DNA from: SLST01 sp964458555 | Lineage (GTDB): Bacteria; Spirochaetota; Spirochaetia; DSM-27196; SLST01 | DNA: 64,000 nt | Assembly: GCA_964458555.1 (NCBI GenBank) | Contig: CAYWJH010000002.1 | Coordinates: forward strand, 1-64,000 | Direction of reading: 5' to 3' | In this document: piece by piece, positions 16,611-25,517 of the stretch | Position numbering within the stretch: position 1 is the first letter of the stretch | How the letters are laid out: the number at the start of each line of letters is the position of its first letter | Made by a program: the position numbers and the translations under genes | Notes under the pieces: model-generated | What the model was told of the DNA's origin: nothing | The model's database searches: none | Seen by the model: the letters and a program-made list of their open reading frames with translations, nothing else

Positions 16611-18374
16611 TCACCCCCAGGACTCCGTGATGGGTGTCCCGCGCGCGACCGTCTGCGCGAGGTAGGTCGTGCGGTAGAGCTCGTTGCGCTTCATGAGCCG
16701 GGCGTGCGAATCGACGTCGGCGATGCGCCCCTCGTTGAGGACGATGATCCGGTCGGCGAGCGCGAGCGTCGAGACGCGCTGGGCGATAATGATCGTCGTT
16801 CTGCCTTCCATGAGCTCGCGGAGCTGGTTCTGGATGAGCCGTTCGGTGGCGGCGTCGAGGCTCGAGGTACAGTCGTCGAGAATCAGCAGGCGCGGGTCCT
16901 GCAGAATCGTCCGGGCGATCGCGACGCGCTGCTTCTGCCCGCCGGACAGCCCCACCCCGTACTCGCCGACGATGGTGTCGTAGCCGCGGGGCAGCGAGGC
17001 GATGAAGTCGTCGATCTGCGCGTGCCGGGCGGCTTCGCGGATCTCCTCCCGCGTTGCGTCGGGCCGCGCGAAGGCGATATTCTCCGCGATCGTGGCCGAG
17101 AAGAGAAAGGTCTCCTGGAGCACCGTGCCGATTTGCGAGCGGAGGTACGGCAGGCGCCACTCCTCGATGGGACGGTCGTCTATCAGCAATCGCCCCTCGG
17201 TGGGGAGGTAGAACCGCGGGATGAGCGAGATCAGCGTACTCTTCCCCGCACCGGTAAGCCCGAACAGCGCGACGTGCTCGCCCGGCTCGATCGTACACGA
17301 GACGTCGTGAAGCACCGGCGGGTGTCCTTCGTAGCTGAAGCCCACGCGGTCGAAGGTCACGCGCCCCTCGATCGGATCGGTTCGCGTCCCGGTATCGCCC
17401 TGCTTCTGGTCGGGCGTGTCGAGAATCTCCCGGATCCGGATCGTGGAGCCTTGCGCCATCGACACCATCGACGTGTTGAGCGCGAGGATCATGATGGGGA
17501 AGCGCATGATGTTCATGTACGCGACGAAGGCGAGCAGCACGCCCAGACTCATCGTGCCCTCGATCACCTGCCAGCCGCCGAAAAGGAGGATCACGAGCGC
17601 GCCGACGCCGTCGCTCACGAGGAGGATCGGGTTGAGGTAGACCTGAAGCAACGAGACGCCGAGGTCCTTGTCGAGCATCTCGCGGTTCTCGCGCTCGAAG
17701 AGCTCCTTCTCCTTCTCCTCGGCGGAGAACGCCTTCGCAACGCGTATACCGGTGAGGTTCTCCTGGATACGCGCGTTCAGATTCCCCATCTGGCGCTGCT
17801 GGCGCAGGACCGCGGTGCGCATCCGTCGGCTGAAGTGGAGAATCACGGCGAAGAAGATCGGCACGAAGACGAAGACGACGAGCGCGAGCCGCCAGTCCTG
17901 GTAGAGCATGAGCCCGAAGACGGTCAGCGAGATGAGGATGATGCGCGTGCGGTGCTCGATGCCGAAGGCGAGGAAGTTCCGGATCATCTGGATGTCGTAC
18001 GTGACGCGCGACATGAGATCGCCGGTGCGCGCCTGGTCGTAGAAGGTGAGCGGGAGGTGCTGGAGTTTCTCGTAGAGCGTGTTGCGCAGGTCGCGGACGA
18101 CCGACTCGGCGAGCCGCCAGTAGTTCCGCACCATGAGGTGGATGAAGACGCCTCGCACGATACCGACGACGACCATGACGCCGCAGACGAGCAGCAGGAG
18201 ATCCATCACCCCGGGTTCGGCGATACGGGGGTAGACGTTGTCGGTCACGTAGCCGATCGCGATGGGAAGCGTCTGCGCGAGCAGGTCGAAACCGATCATC
18301 GTCAGCATCGCGACGATCAGCGCGCTGCGATGAGCGCGCAGATACGGCAGGAGGCGCTTGATGATTTGCAGCAT
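16611..18374 (-). CDS. ABC exporter half-transporter, subunit A (degenerate catalytic site)
   Basis: 587 aa with six membrane helices and an ATPase domain. Walker A 'GLTGAGKSTLI', canonical signature 'LSGGQ', and Walker B 'LLILDDCTSSLD', where the catalytic Glu is Asp; the switch position reads 'IIAQRV', Gln instead of His. Both losses belong to the same nucleotide site, which is completed by the 'LSLGQ' signature of subunit B. This is the asymmetric arrangement known in heterodimeric exporters of the TM287/288 and LmrCD kind. First gene of the pair; divergent from the MFS gene at 18487. Confidence 0.9.
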   Translation of the reverse strand: MLQIIKRLLPYLRAHRSALIVAMLTMIGFDLLAQTLPIAIGYVTDNVYPRIAEPGVMDLLLLVCGVMVVVGIVRGVFIHLMVRNYWRLAESVVRDLRNTLYEKLQHLPLTFYDQARTGDLMSRVTYDIQMIRNFLAFGIEHRTRIILISLTVFGLMLYQDWRLALVVFVFVPIFFAVILHFSRRMRTAVLRQQRQMGNLNARIQENLTGIRVAKAFSAEEKEKELFERENREMLDKDLGVSLLQVYLNPILLVSDGVGALVILLFGGWQVIEGTMSLGVLLAFVAYMNIMRFPIMILALNTSMVSMAQGSTIRIREILDTPDQKQGDTGTRTDPIEGRVTFDRVGFSYEGHPPVLHDVSCTIEPGEHVALFGLTGAGKSTLISLIPRFYLPTEGRLLIDDRPIEEWRLPYLRSQIGTVLQETFLFSATIAENIAFARPDATREEIREAARHAQIDDFIASLPRGYDTIVGEYGVGLSGGQKQRVAIARTILQDPRLLILDDCTSSLDAATERLIQNQLRELMEGRTTIIIAQRVSTLALADRIIVLNEGRIADVDSHARLMKRNELYRTTYLAQTVARGTPITESWG

Positions 18375-18474
18375 GGGTCCTACTTCATCGTTTCTGGCTT
18401 GGGGCGGAGACTTCAGAGGCGATCATACCCCGTCGCGCGACGAGCGGCAATGCCGTCGGGGGCGGTCGTCGTGG

Positions 18475-18480
18475 TAGAAT
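18475..18480 (+). promoter_or_regulatory. -10 box six bases before a GTG start
   Basis: TAGAAT at 18475-18480 followed by six bases and the GTG at 18487. No convincing -35 and no Shine-Dalgarno; probable leaderless start. Confidence 0.4.
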
Positions 18481-18486
18481 GCCGAT

Positions 18487-19761
18487 GTGCCGAACCGATT
18501 CCCCCGAGACCTCCAGTACGCGAAGTTCTCAGCCTACGGCTTCCTCAAGAACCTGCGGTTCTTCGAGCCGTTCATGATCCTCTTTCTCGTCGAGCAGGGG
18601 GTACCCTTCCTCGAGGTGGGGACGCTCTACGCCATCCGCGAGATCGCCGTGAACGTGCTCGAGGCGCCCACCGGCGCGGTCGCCGACGCGCTCGGACGGC
18701 GACGGACGATGATCGCCTCGTTCGCCGCCTATCTCGTTTCCTTCGCCTTCTTCTGGTTCGGCTCGACGCTGGGGGTGTTCGTCGTGGCGATGCTGCTCTT
18801 CTCCTTCGGCGAGGCGTTTCGAACCGGAACGCACAAGGCGATGATCTTCGCCTACCTGAGGCTCCACGGGCTCGAGGGGCACAGCAACGACTACTACGGC
18901 CACACGAGGGCGTGGTCGCAGACCGGGTCGGCGGTTTCCGCGCTCGTCGCCGCGGGCATCGTGTTCGTCGCCGGCTCGTACCGATCGGTCTTCGCCTTCT
19001 CGATGATCCCGTACGCGCTCGACCTGCTGCTGATGACGACCTACCCGCGTGAGCTCGACGGCGAGGTCGGCGCGCTGAACCTCGAGCGGATCCGTCGCAG
19101 CTTCACGGACCTCGTGCGCGGGTTGCGGGAGGCGGCGCGCCGGCCGCGCGCGCTTCGGTCGGTCCTCAGCGCCGCGGTGTTCTCGGGCTACTTCAAGGGG
19201 ATCAAGGACTACCTGCAGCCGATGATCGCGGCGCTCGCGCTCACGCTGCCGTTCGCCGACGGGCTCACCGACCGGCGCCGCGAGGCGCTGCTGGTCGGCG
19301 TCGTCTACACCTTCATCTACCTGCTGACCTCGGTCGCATCCCGCAATTCGGCCGGTCTCGCGCGGCGGCTGCGTAACCCCGAACGAGCGCTGAACTGGGA
19401 GCTTCTCGCGGGGCTCCTCCTCGCGCTCGTCGTCGGGGTCACGCGCGCGGCCGAGCTCGCGCTCGTCCCGGTGATCGTCTTCATCGCGCTTTACGTCCTG
19501 CAGAACCTCAGAAAGCCGGTCGCCGTCTCGGTAGTCGCCGACCGGGTTCCCGAGCGCGTACTCGCGACGGTGCTTTCGGTAGAGTCGCAAGCTCAGAGTA
19601 TCCTCGCCGCGCTCGCGGCCTTCATCGTCGGGGCGACGGCGGAGGCAGTCGCGGGGAACGTCGGCCCGGGCGTGGCGGCCGCCGCGGTCGCGGGGCTGCT
19701 CGCGTTGCCCTTTCTGTGGCTGCGCGGCGAGGAAGGAGCGCCGCGTGCGCGCGCTCGGTGA
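18487..19761 (+). CDS. Major facilitator superfamily protein
   Basis: 424 aa, about 12 membrane segments. The MFS signature after helix 2 is visible in 'APTGAVADALGRRRTMI' (G-x-x-x-D-x-x-G-R-R). A cytoplasmic basic linker occurs at about 195-220. The start is a GTG at 18487, supported by the -10 box just upstream and by the immediate hydrophobic N-terminus. Substrate not deducible. Adjacent and divergent to the ABC exporter. Confidence 0.82.
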   Translation: MPNRFPRDLQYAKFSAYGFLKNLRFFEPFMILFLVEQGVPFLEVGTLYAIREIAVNVLEAPTGAVADALGRRRTMIASFAAYLVSFAFFWFGSTLGVFVVAMLLFSFGEAFRTGTHKAMIFAYLRLHGLEGHSNDYYGHTRAWSQTGSAVSALVAAGIVFVAGSYRSVFAFSMIPYALDLLLMTTYPRELDGEVGALNLERIRRSFTDLVRGLREAARRPRALRSVLSAAVFSGYFKGIKDYLQPMIAALALTLPFADGLTDRRREALLVGVVYTFIYLLTSVASRNSAGLARRLRNPERALNWELLAGLLLALVVGVTRAAELALVPVIVFIALYVLQNLRKPVAVSVVADRVPERVLATVLSVESQAQSILAALAAFIVGATAEAVAGNVGPGVAAAAVAGLLALPFLWLRGEEGAPRARAR

Positions 19762-19774
19762 TTCCACCAACCGC

Positions 19775-19797
19775 CCCCGGACAGCCGCCCCCCGGGG
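19775..19797. terminator. Possible hairpin between convergent genes
   Basis: CCCCGG (19775-19780) and CCGGGG (19792-19797) with an 11-base loop. No T-run, so weak evidence. Confidence 0.3.
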
Positions 19798-19802
19798 CCC
19801 GC

Positions 19803-22289
19803 TCAGCCTTCGCGGCTCAGGTCCACGAGACTTCGCACGCGCAGCGCCTTCTTCGCCTGCGCGAGCGTCATCTTCGCCGACGGGGTGATCGTCAGCGACG
19901 CCGGGCCGCCCGGGCGGACGTGGACGAAGTTGTCGTCCGCGCGGAAGTCGGTCCCGTCGAGCTCGACCCACGCCCAGAGCGCGACCGCCTTGCTCTTGAG
20001 CGTCACGCGGAACGACCCCTTCCTGCCGTCCTTCACGGTCGCGGCGAGCTGGGGGTCCTGAGCGAGCTCGAAGTGCTTCGGGCGCGCGAAGGTCACGAGG
20101 TTCTCGGCGACGCGCGTGCGACCATCGTAGGCTTCGAGCCAGACGAGGATGTCGCGCTCGCTCCGCGCCTCGATGAACTTCTGCAGCCGGAGCGTGTGCA
20201 CGCGCTTGTCGCCGTTCTTCCGGCTCTTCACCTGCTTCTCGCCGGTGTCGAGCTTCTTCCCGCGCGCATCGGTGACGGCCCACTTCAGCGTGAGCTCGCG
20301 CGTCTCGAGGGCGTCGTTGGTGAGGTGCACCTCGACCGTACCGGCGTCCGCATCCTCGAGCCCTGAGAGCAAGAGCGGGGCGAAGAACTTCTTCGCCATG
20401 TAGTGCAGCGCCTTCCAGCGATGGTGGTAGTCGATCGACGACCAGCTCGCCACCGGCCAGGTGTCGTTGAGCTGCCAGTAGATCGTACCCATCCCACGCG
20501 GCATCGAGCGGCGCCAGTGCTCCACCGCGTACTTGATCGCCATCCCCTGGAGTATCTGGCTCGACCAGAGCGTCTCGTCGAAGCCGGTCGGCAAGCGGAA
20601 CCAGTCGAGCATGTAGTGCATGATCGTGCTGTTCCCGATGCCGCTGCGCTGGTGGTGCTCCATCACGTAGCTCGTGACGTTGCGGTCCTCCGGCGCGGTG
20701 TAGCCGTGCGTCGTCTTCGGCTCGGGAAAGCTCTGAAAGCCGAACTCGGAGTTGAACCGGTGCTCGCACGTCCGGTACCACTCGAACGGCTTGAGACCGT
20801 GCCAGACGTCCCACAGGTGCGCGTCGCCGCACGTGGGGTTGCGGTGATCGGCGCGGTCGCCGCACGGGCTGTGCGGGCTGCCGGGCCAGTACGCGGTCTC
20901 GCCGTCGTACTCGCCCACGATCGAGGGCAGGAGCTTGTCGAAGACCGCACCGTAGTCGTCCCAGCTCATCGTGCGCTCGGTCCACTCGGGTCCCACGAGC
21001 CCCTGCTCGAGCTCGTTGTTGCCGCACCAGAGCGCGAGCGAAGGATGATGACGGAGCCGACGGACGTTGTCGATCGCCTCCTGCTCGACGTTCGCGACGA
21101 AGCGGTCGTCCCAGGTCGGATAGCCGTAGCAGGCGAACATGAAGTCCTGCCAGACGCAGATGCCGTACTCGTCGCACAGGTCGTAGAAGACGTCTTCCTC
21201 GTAGAGGCCGCCGCCCCAGACGCGGAGCATGTTCATGTTCGCCTCCGCCGAGCTCGCGATCAGATCGCGATAGCGCTCCGGCGTCACGCGGTCGTTGTAC
21301 GCGTCGGCGGGGATCCAGTTCGCGCCCTTGCCAAAGAACGGCACGCCGTTGACGACGAAGCGAAACGACTCGCCCCACTCGTCGGGATGACGGTCGAGCT
21401 CGAGCGTGCGCAGCCCCACGCGGCGTGTCCACCGGTCGAGCTCGCCGCCGTCGGCGTCGGCGAGATCCACCTCCACCTCGTAGAGCGGCTGGTCGCCCAT
21501 CGTGTTCGGCCACCAGAGCTCCGGATTCGTGATCGAGACCTTCGCTCGCGCGCTCCCGGCGATCACCGCGACGACCTTCTCCCCGACCCGCGACCCGCCC
21601 CGGCTGACGGTCACCTTCGCGTTCAGCCGGGCGGAGCGCGCTCCCTCTGCCGCCACGGCGACCTCGAGGTCGACCCGCTTGCGGCTGCGGTGGTGTTGCG
21701 TGACGTGAACGTCCGCGAGGCGGGCGGTCGAAAAACCCACCAGCTCGATGTCACGCCAGATGCCGCAGGTGACCGTACGGATCCCCCAGTCCCACCCGAA
21801 GTTGCACTGCTCCTTGCGAATGTAGCCGTGGTACCCGATCTTCTCGCCTCCGTTCCATCCCGGCAGATGGCGTTCGGCCTCCTTGCGGATCGTGTAGTCC
21901 AGCGCACGCGCAAAGCGGATACGGATCGTGTTCGCGCCTTCCTTGAGCGCGGGCTTCACGTCGAGCTCGTAGCGGCGGAACATATTGTCCGTCCTCGCGA
22001 TCTCCTTGCCGTTCACGCGGATGGTGGCGAGCGTGTCGAGCCCGTGGCAGACGAGCAGCACGCGCTCGTGCGCGAGCAACTCGGCCGGAACGGTAAAGCT
22101 GCGGCTGTACTCCCATTCGGTCTCGGCAACCCAGTACGCGTCGAACTCTCGCGTCCGGTAGAAGGGGTCCTCGATGCGACCGGCATCGAGCAGGTCGGTG
22201 TGGATACATCCGGGCACGTTTCCCGGTACGGTGAGACGCCCGTTGGCATCGCGTGCGGTCCATCGTCCGTTGAGAGAGAGAGTCGTCAT
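19803..22289 (-). CDS. Beta-mannosidase, glycoside hydrolase family 2
   Basis: 828 aa, the usual size of the enzyme, which removes terminal beta-mannose from mannan oligosaccharides or N-glycan cores. ATG 22289 has AAGGAG upstream and starts 'MTTLSLNGRW', the normal GH2 N-terminus. The sugar-binding domain ('VPGCIHTDLLDAGRIEDPFY') and Ig-like domain precede the TIM barrel. The acid/base Glu is in 'WCGNNELEQG' and the nucleophile Glu in 'NSEFGFQSFPE'. No signal peptide is seen, so it is cytoplasmic and acts on imported oligosaccharides. Divergent from an AraC-family gene that probably controls it. Confidence 0.93.
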   Translation of the reverse strand: MTTLSLNGRWTARDANGRLTVPGNVPGCIHTDLLDAGRIEDPFYRTREFDAYWVAETEWEYSRSFTVPAELLAHERVLLVCHGLDTLATIRVNGKEIARTDNMFRRYELDVKPALKEGANTIRIRFARALDYTIRKEAERHLPGWNGGEKIGYHGYIRKEQCNFGWDWGIRTVTCGIWRDIELVGFSTARLADVHVTQHHRSRKRVDLEVAVAAEGARSARLNAKVTVSRGGSRVGEKVVAVIAGSARAKVSITNPELWWPNTMGDQPLYEVEVDLADADGGELDRWTRRVGLRTLELDRHPDEWGESFRFVVNGVPFFGKGANWIPADAYNDRVTPERYRDLIASSAEANMNMLRVWGGGLYEEDVFYDLCDEYGICVWQDFMFACYGYPTWDDRFVANVEQEAIDNVRRLRHHPSLALWCGNNELEQGLVGPEWTERTMSWDDYGAVFDKLLPSIVGEYDGETAYWPGSPHSPCGDRADHRNPTCGDAHLWDVWHGLKPFEWYRTCEHRFNSEFGFQSFPEPKTTHGYTAPEDRNVTSYVMEHHQRSGIGNSTIMHYMLDWFRLPTGFDETLWSSQILQGMAIKYAVEHWRRSMPRGMGTIYWQLNDTWPVASWSSIDYHHRWKALHYMAKKFFAPLLLSGLEDADAGTVEVHLTNDALETRELTLKWAVTDARGKKLDTGEKQVKSRKNGDKRVHTLRLQKFIEARSERDILVWLEAYDGRTRVAENLVTFARPKHFELAQDPQLAATVKDGRKGSFRVTLKSKAVALWAWVELDGTDFRADDNFVHVRPGGPASLTITPSAKMTLAQAKKALRVRSLVDLSREG

Positions 22290-22389
22290 GCAGGCTCCTT
22301 GCTCGAAGCGTACGATACCTGTCGCGTTCGCTCTTGCCATGATATGATCATTCGTTGAACTCATTTGATCTCCGACGAACCAGAACACT
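22290..22389. promoter_or_regulatory. Divergent control region of beta-mannosidase and AraC regulator
   Basis: For the mannosidase the minus strand has ATGGCA, 17 bases, TATCGT (plus positions 22335-22340 and 22312-22317). For the regulator a TATGAT lies at 22343-22348. The palindrome ATGATCAT (22345-22352) and a second TGATC at 22366-22370 are candidate regulator sites. The region is clearly AT-richer than its surroundings. Confidence 0.45.
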
Positions 22390-23367
22390 ATGACGAACAG
22401 CACAGCTACACGATTTCGCGCCTGTGAGGTGCTACGAGGGAATCAGGAATACAGCTGCCACAGCGTCGACGAACGGGGGGTGTGGGGGTTCGAGCCGCAC
22501 CTGCACGTCGATTGCTGCGATCTCACTTACGTCGAGCACGGTCTGCTCGTCCAGCACATCAACGGCCGGCAGACGGAGATACGCCCCGGAGAGATGACGC
22601 TCGTTCGCCCGGGGGATCTCCATCGCGTGTGGGGCAGGGATCTGGTGATGTACAACATCAACTTTCGCGACGAGTCGCTGCGCCTCGCAGCGTCGTACCT
22701 GGGCGTGAGCCGGCTCGTCGACGAGCTCCTGCAGTCCGGATGCGCGCCGGTCGTCCCGGTCGCGCCGCGGCATCGGGCGTCCACACTGATCGACTACCAG
22801 GACCTGCTCGTCAGCCAGCACGGCGCGCACGCGCGGCAGCTCTTTCGAGCCTTCCTCGTTCGCTGGATCCTCGAGGTGGCCGGCGAGGGCCGCCCGGAGC
22901 AGGCGGCATCGCAGCCGCCGTGGCTGGCGGAGCTCCTCGCGTACATCGAGGAGCACGTGGAAACGCCCGTTACCGTCGCCGAACTCGCAGCCGTGGCCGG
23001 CCGCAGCGCCGAGCACGTCGCGCGAACGTTCCGGGCGCACCTGGACACGACGCCATCGGCGGCGATCAACCGCGCCCGACTCAACCGTGCGGCGCTGCTG
23101 CTCGCGCACACGAATCGGCCCATCCTCGACATCTGTTACGGGCTCGGATACAACAGCCCCAGCTACTTCTACCGGCTCTTCCGGCGAGCCCACGGCCTCC
23201 CGCCCAGGAAGTACCGCGAGGAGCACACGGTGCTCCCGGTCGCCGTGCCGCCGGGAGACGAGCCGGCCGCCGGGACCACGACGCCCGACGACGAGAGGTC
23301 TACGCCGCGCCGGGGAAGAGGAAGGGAAGCGCCACGAACGTCCCGATCGCGCTCCCGAGCGTCGTGA
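22390..23367 (+). CDS. AraC-family transcriptional regulator
   Basis: 325 aa. The N-terminal cupin-like sensing domain (about 20-110) contains 'EPHLHVDCCDLTYVEHG' and 'LVRPGDLHRVWG'. The C-terminal double helix-turn-helix (about 190-285) has 'VTVAELAAVAGRSAEHVARTF' and the family signature ending 'ICYGLGYNSPSYFYRLFRR'. Probably activates the divergent beta-mannosidase in response to a mannoside. The last ~40 residues are Pro/Arg-rich and come from reading past the domain. The gene's 3' end overlaps the convergent TraB gene by 68 bases. Confidence 0.9.
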   Translation: MTNSTATRFRACEVLRGNQEYSCHSVDERGVWGFEPHLHVDCCDLTYVEHGLLVQHINGRQTEIRPGEMTLVRPGDLHRVWGRDLVMYNINFRDESLRLAASYLGVSRLVDELLQSGCAPVVPVAPRHRASTLIDYQDLLVSQHGAHARQLFRAFLVRWILEVAGEGRPEQAASQPPWLAELLAYIEEHVETPVTVAELAAVAGRSAEHVARTFRAHLDTTPSAAINRARLNRAALLLAHTNRPILDICYGLGYNSPSYFYRLFRRAHGLPPRKYREEHTVLPVAVPPGDEPAAGTTTPDDERSTPRRGRGREAPRTSRSRSRAS

Positions 23368-24496
23368 AGAAAAACACGAGCAGGATCCGGGTAATCCGAT
23401 TGCGGTAGAAGCCCCGCAGGCTCGTGATGTCGTCCTGCAGCTGCTCGAAGTCCACGACTCGCGGCTTACGCAGAACCGCCTCGAGGAGCCCACTGACGAA
23501 CCCTACGCCGATCGTCGGGTTCATGCTCGTGAAGGGCGCCGCGAGAAAGCTGATGACGATGTTCAGCGGGTGCGCGAGCGCGACGATCGCCCCTATCCCC
23601 GAGAGCGTTCCGTTGACGAGGAACCATCGCACGAGCATCTGCAGACCGCCGTCCCAGCCGGACCGCACGAAGCCCCACGCGATGAGCCCGGCCACGACCG
23701 CCGGGATGATCCACGGGATCACCTTGCGAACCGTTCCGGGAGGCGGCACCGTATCGATTCGCTCGAGGTCGGGTCGCTCGACGCCCTGGTGGATCGACGT
23801 GAGCCAGCGGGCGATGCCGGGCACGTGACCGGCGCCCACGACGACGAGGATCCGCGATCCCTCGGTCTCGTAGCTCTTTGCCGCGATGTACTGGTCGCGC
23901 TCGTCGATCAGCACTTCCTTCGCCGCGGGAAGGTAGTCGGCGAGCTCGTTCATCATCCCCTCGAGCGCGCCCTGCTCCTTGAGCGCCTCGATCTCCTCCG
24001 GAGGAAGCTTCTCGCGGCTGAAGACCGACCCGAGCAGCGCCGCGAGCATCTTCATCTTGCCCCAGAACCGGGCCTTCGCCCACGCGCGTCGCAGTGTCGT
24101 GTGGATCTGCCGGTCGACGAAGCTCGTAGGAATTCCCAGCCCCTGCGCCTCCTGCATCGCCGCGAGCATCTCCTCGCCCGGCGTGACTCCCAGGTCGGCG
24201 CCCATGCGGCGCTGGAAGCTCGACAGCACGAGGTTGCCCAGCAGGAGGAAGCCCTTCTTCTCGCGGATCACCTCGTAGACGTTCAGGCTCTCCCAGCTGC
24301 GCTTCTCCACGAGCGAGCGGTGCCGGGCCGCGTCGATCTCCACGCAGACGCGATCGGGCTCGAGCTCGCGGATCGCGCGCCCCACCTCGTCGACGCTGTC
24401 GCGCGAGACGTGCGCGGTTCCGAGCAGGATGAACTCGCGCCCGCCGAGCTCGAGGCGGGTCACGTTCAAGGTCGATTCAGATGCGGGTGTATCCAT
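23300..24496 (-). CDS. TraB/PrgY-family membrane protein
   Basis: 398 aa. ATG 24496 follows GAAGAGAG and is preferred to upstream frame extension, which is Arg/Ala-rich shadow sequence. The N-terminal TraB domain shows 'GTAHVSRDSVDEVGRAI', 'LEPDRVCVEID' and 'VVGAGHVPGI', the conserved GTAHVS/GAGHV pair. The last 150 residues hold three to four membrane helices. The founding members shut down pheromone response in enterococci, but in most bacteria the role is unknown; a metalloprotease-like fold has been suggested for the family. It ends convergent on, and overlapping, the AraC gene. Confidence 0.85.
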   Translation of the reverse strand: MDTPASESTLNVTRLELGGREFILLGTAHVSRDSVDEVGRAIRELEPDRVCVEIDAARHRSLVEKRSWESLNVYEVIREKKGFLLLGNLVLSSFQRRMGADLGVTPGEEMLAAMQEAQGLGIPTSFVDRQIHTTLRRAWAKARFWGKMKMLAALLGSVFSREKLPPEEIEALKEQGALEGMMNELADYLPAAKEVLIDERDQYIAAKSYETEGSRILVVVGAGHVPGIARWLTSIHQGVERPDLERIDTVPPPGTVRKVIPWIIPAVVAGLIAWGFVRSGWDGGLQMLVRWFLVNGTLSGIGAIVALAHPLNIVISFLAAPFTSMNPTIGVGFVSGLLEAVLRKPRVVDFEQLQDDITSLRGFYRNRITRILLVFFFTTLGSAIGTFVALPFLFPGAA

Positions 24497-24554
24497 GGGT
24501 CTCTCTTCGCCGCGGCGCGCCGCGTGGTGGAATCTGCCGCCGGCTGCACGCCGG

Positions 24555-25517
24555 CTACGCCTTCTTCTTCGCGCCCGCTTCCACGAAGCGCTTGCGCAGG
24601 CCTTCCTCGCCGGGGTAGAGGTCGCGCGGGATGCTGCCGCCGCCCATGTGGATGTGACCACCCCCGGCGCCTATCCCGTCGAGCGCCGTGCGGATGATCA
24701 CATCCGCCGGACGGTCGTTGTCCTCGCTTCGGACCGACAACCGGTACTCCTCACGGTCGGGCTCCACGACGACCACGAAGCTGAGCTCGCGCAGTCCGAG
24801 GAAGAAGTCCGCGACGAGCGCCATCACTTCCTGCGTACACTCCTTGGTGACCGGCACGAAGCAGAAGTCGCCGGCGACCACGCACGCGTTGATCGCCTCG
24901 CGGAAGAGCCCCAGGTCGCGCAGCGAGAGGCTGTTCTTGAGCAGGCGACTGCCCATGCGCCAGTCGCCCTTGAAGAAGAGCTCGGTGAACGCGTCGAGGT
25001 CGGGCTCGGACACGCCGCGAGTCATGAAGCCGGTGTCCATCATCAGCCCGATCAGCAGCGCCGTGGCGATCGAGCCGGAGAGCTCGACGCCGGTCTCCCG
25101 GTAGTAGGTGTAGACGATGGTGCAGCAGGCGCCGAAGTCCTCGCGGATATCGTGGAACTGCGTCGCCGGCTTTACCGGGGGGCTGTGATGGTCGATCACG
25201 CCGTAGATCTCGCCGGGCAGCCCGGAGATGTTGCTGTTGCCTACGAAGCCGTCGACGATGATGACCTGCGCGTCCTCGGCGATACGGACGTCGGAGGCGG
25301 CCTGGATGGGAATCTTGAGCGTCTCGATCTCCTCGCCGAGCGAGGCGCTCTGAATCGTGCCGCCGTAGCTGAGATCGGCCTCGATCCCGTCCTGGCGCAG
25401 CAGGTGCGAGAGCGCGTACGCCGCACCTACGGCGTCGTGGTCGGGAAAATCGTGCGCCTGGATGACGACCGGCCGCTCGCGGTCGATGCCTTCGAGCAGG
25501 TCGGCGTAGCTACTCAC
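24555..25517 (-). CDS. DHH/DHHA1-family phosphoesterase (NrnA-like)
   Basis: 320 aa. The GTG at 25517 sits behind GGAGGAGG. DHH motifs: 'AHDFPDHDAVGAAYAL' (D-H-D), 'IIVDGF', 'GVIDHHSPP' and 'MMDTGFMTRG'. The DHHA1 C-terminus carries 'GAGGGHIHMGGGSI'. Relatives degrade nanoRNA, pAp or cyclic dinucleotides; which one this acts on cannot be told. With cyclases in the same window a nucleotide-signal role is conceivable, but that is speculation. It overlaps the end of the TPR gene upstream by 8 bases, so the two are translationally coupled. Confidence 0.88.
   Translation of the reverse strand: MSSYADLLEGIDRERPVVIQAHDFPDHDAVGAAYALSHLLRQDGIEADLSYGGTIQSASLGEEIETLKIPIQAASDVRIAEDAQVIIVDGFVGNSNISGLPGEIYGVIDHHSPPVKPATQFHDIREDFGACCTIVYTYYRETGVELSGSIATALLIGLMMDTGFMTRGVSEPDLDAFTELFFKGDWRMGSRLLKNSLSLRDLGLFREAINACVVAGDFCFVPVTKECTQEVMALVADFFLGLRELSFVVVVEPDREEYRLSVRSEDNDRPADVIIRTALDGIGAGGGHIHMGGGSIPRDLYPGEEGLRKRFVEAGAKKKA

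Noticed and set aside
18529..21513. Minus-strand open frame of 994 codons
   Set aside because: Shadow across the MFS gene and, in the wrong frame, the beta-mannosidase; composition is Arg-rich with no domain.
20403..22358. Plus-strand open frame of 651 codons opposite the beta-mannosidase
   Set aside because: Antisense shadow with no recognisable motif; the mannosidase frame carries both catalytic Glu motifs.
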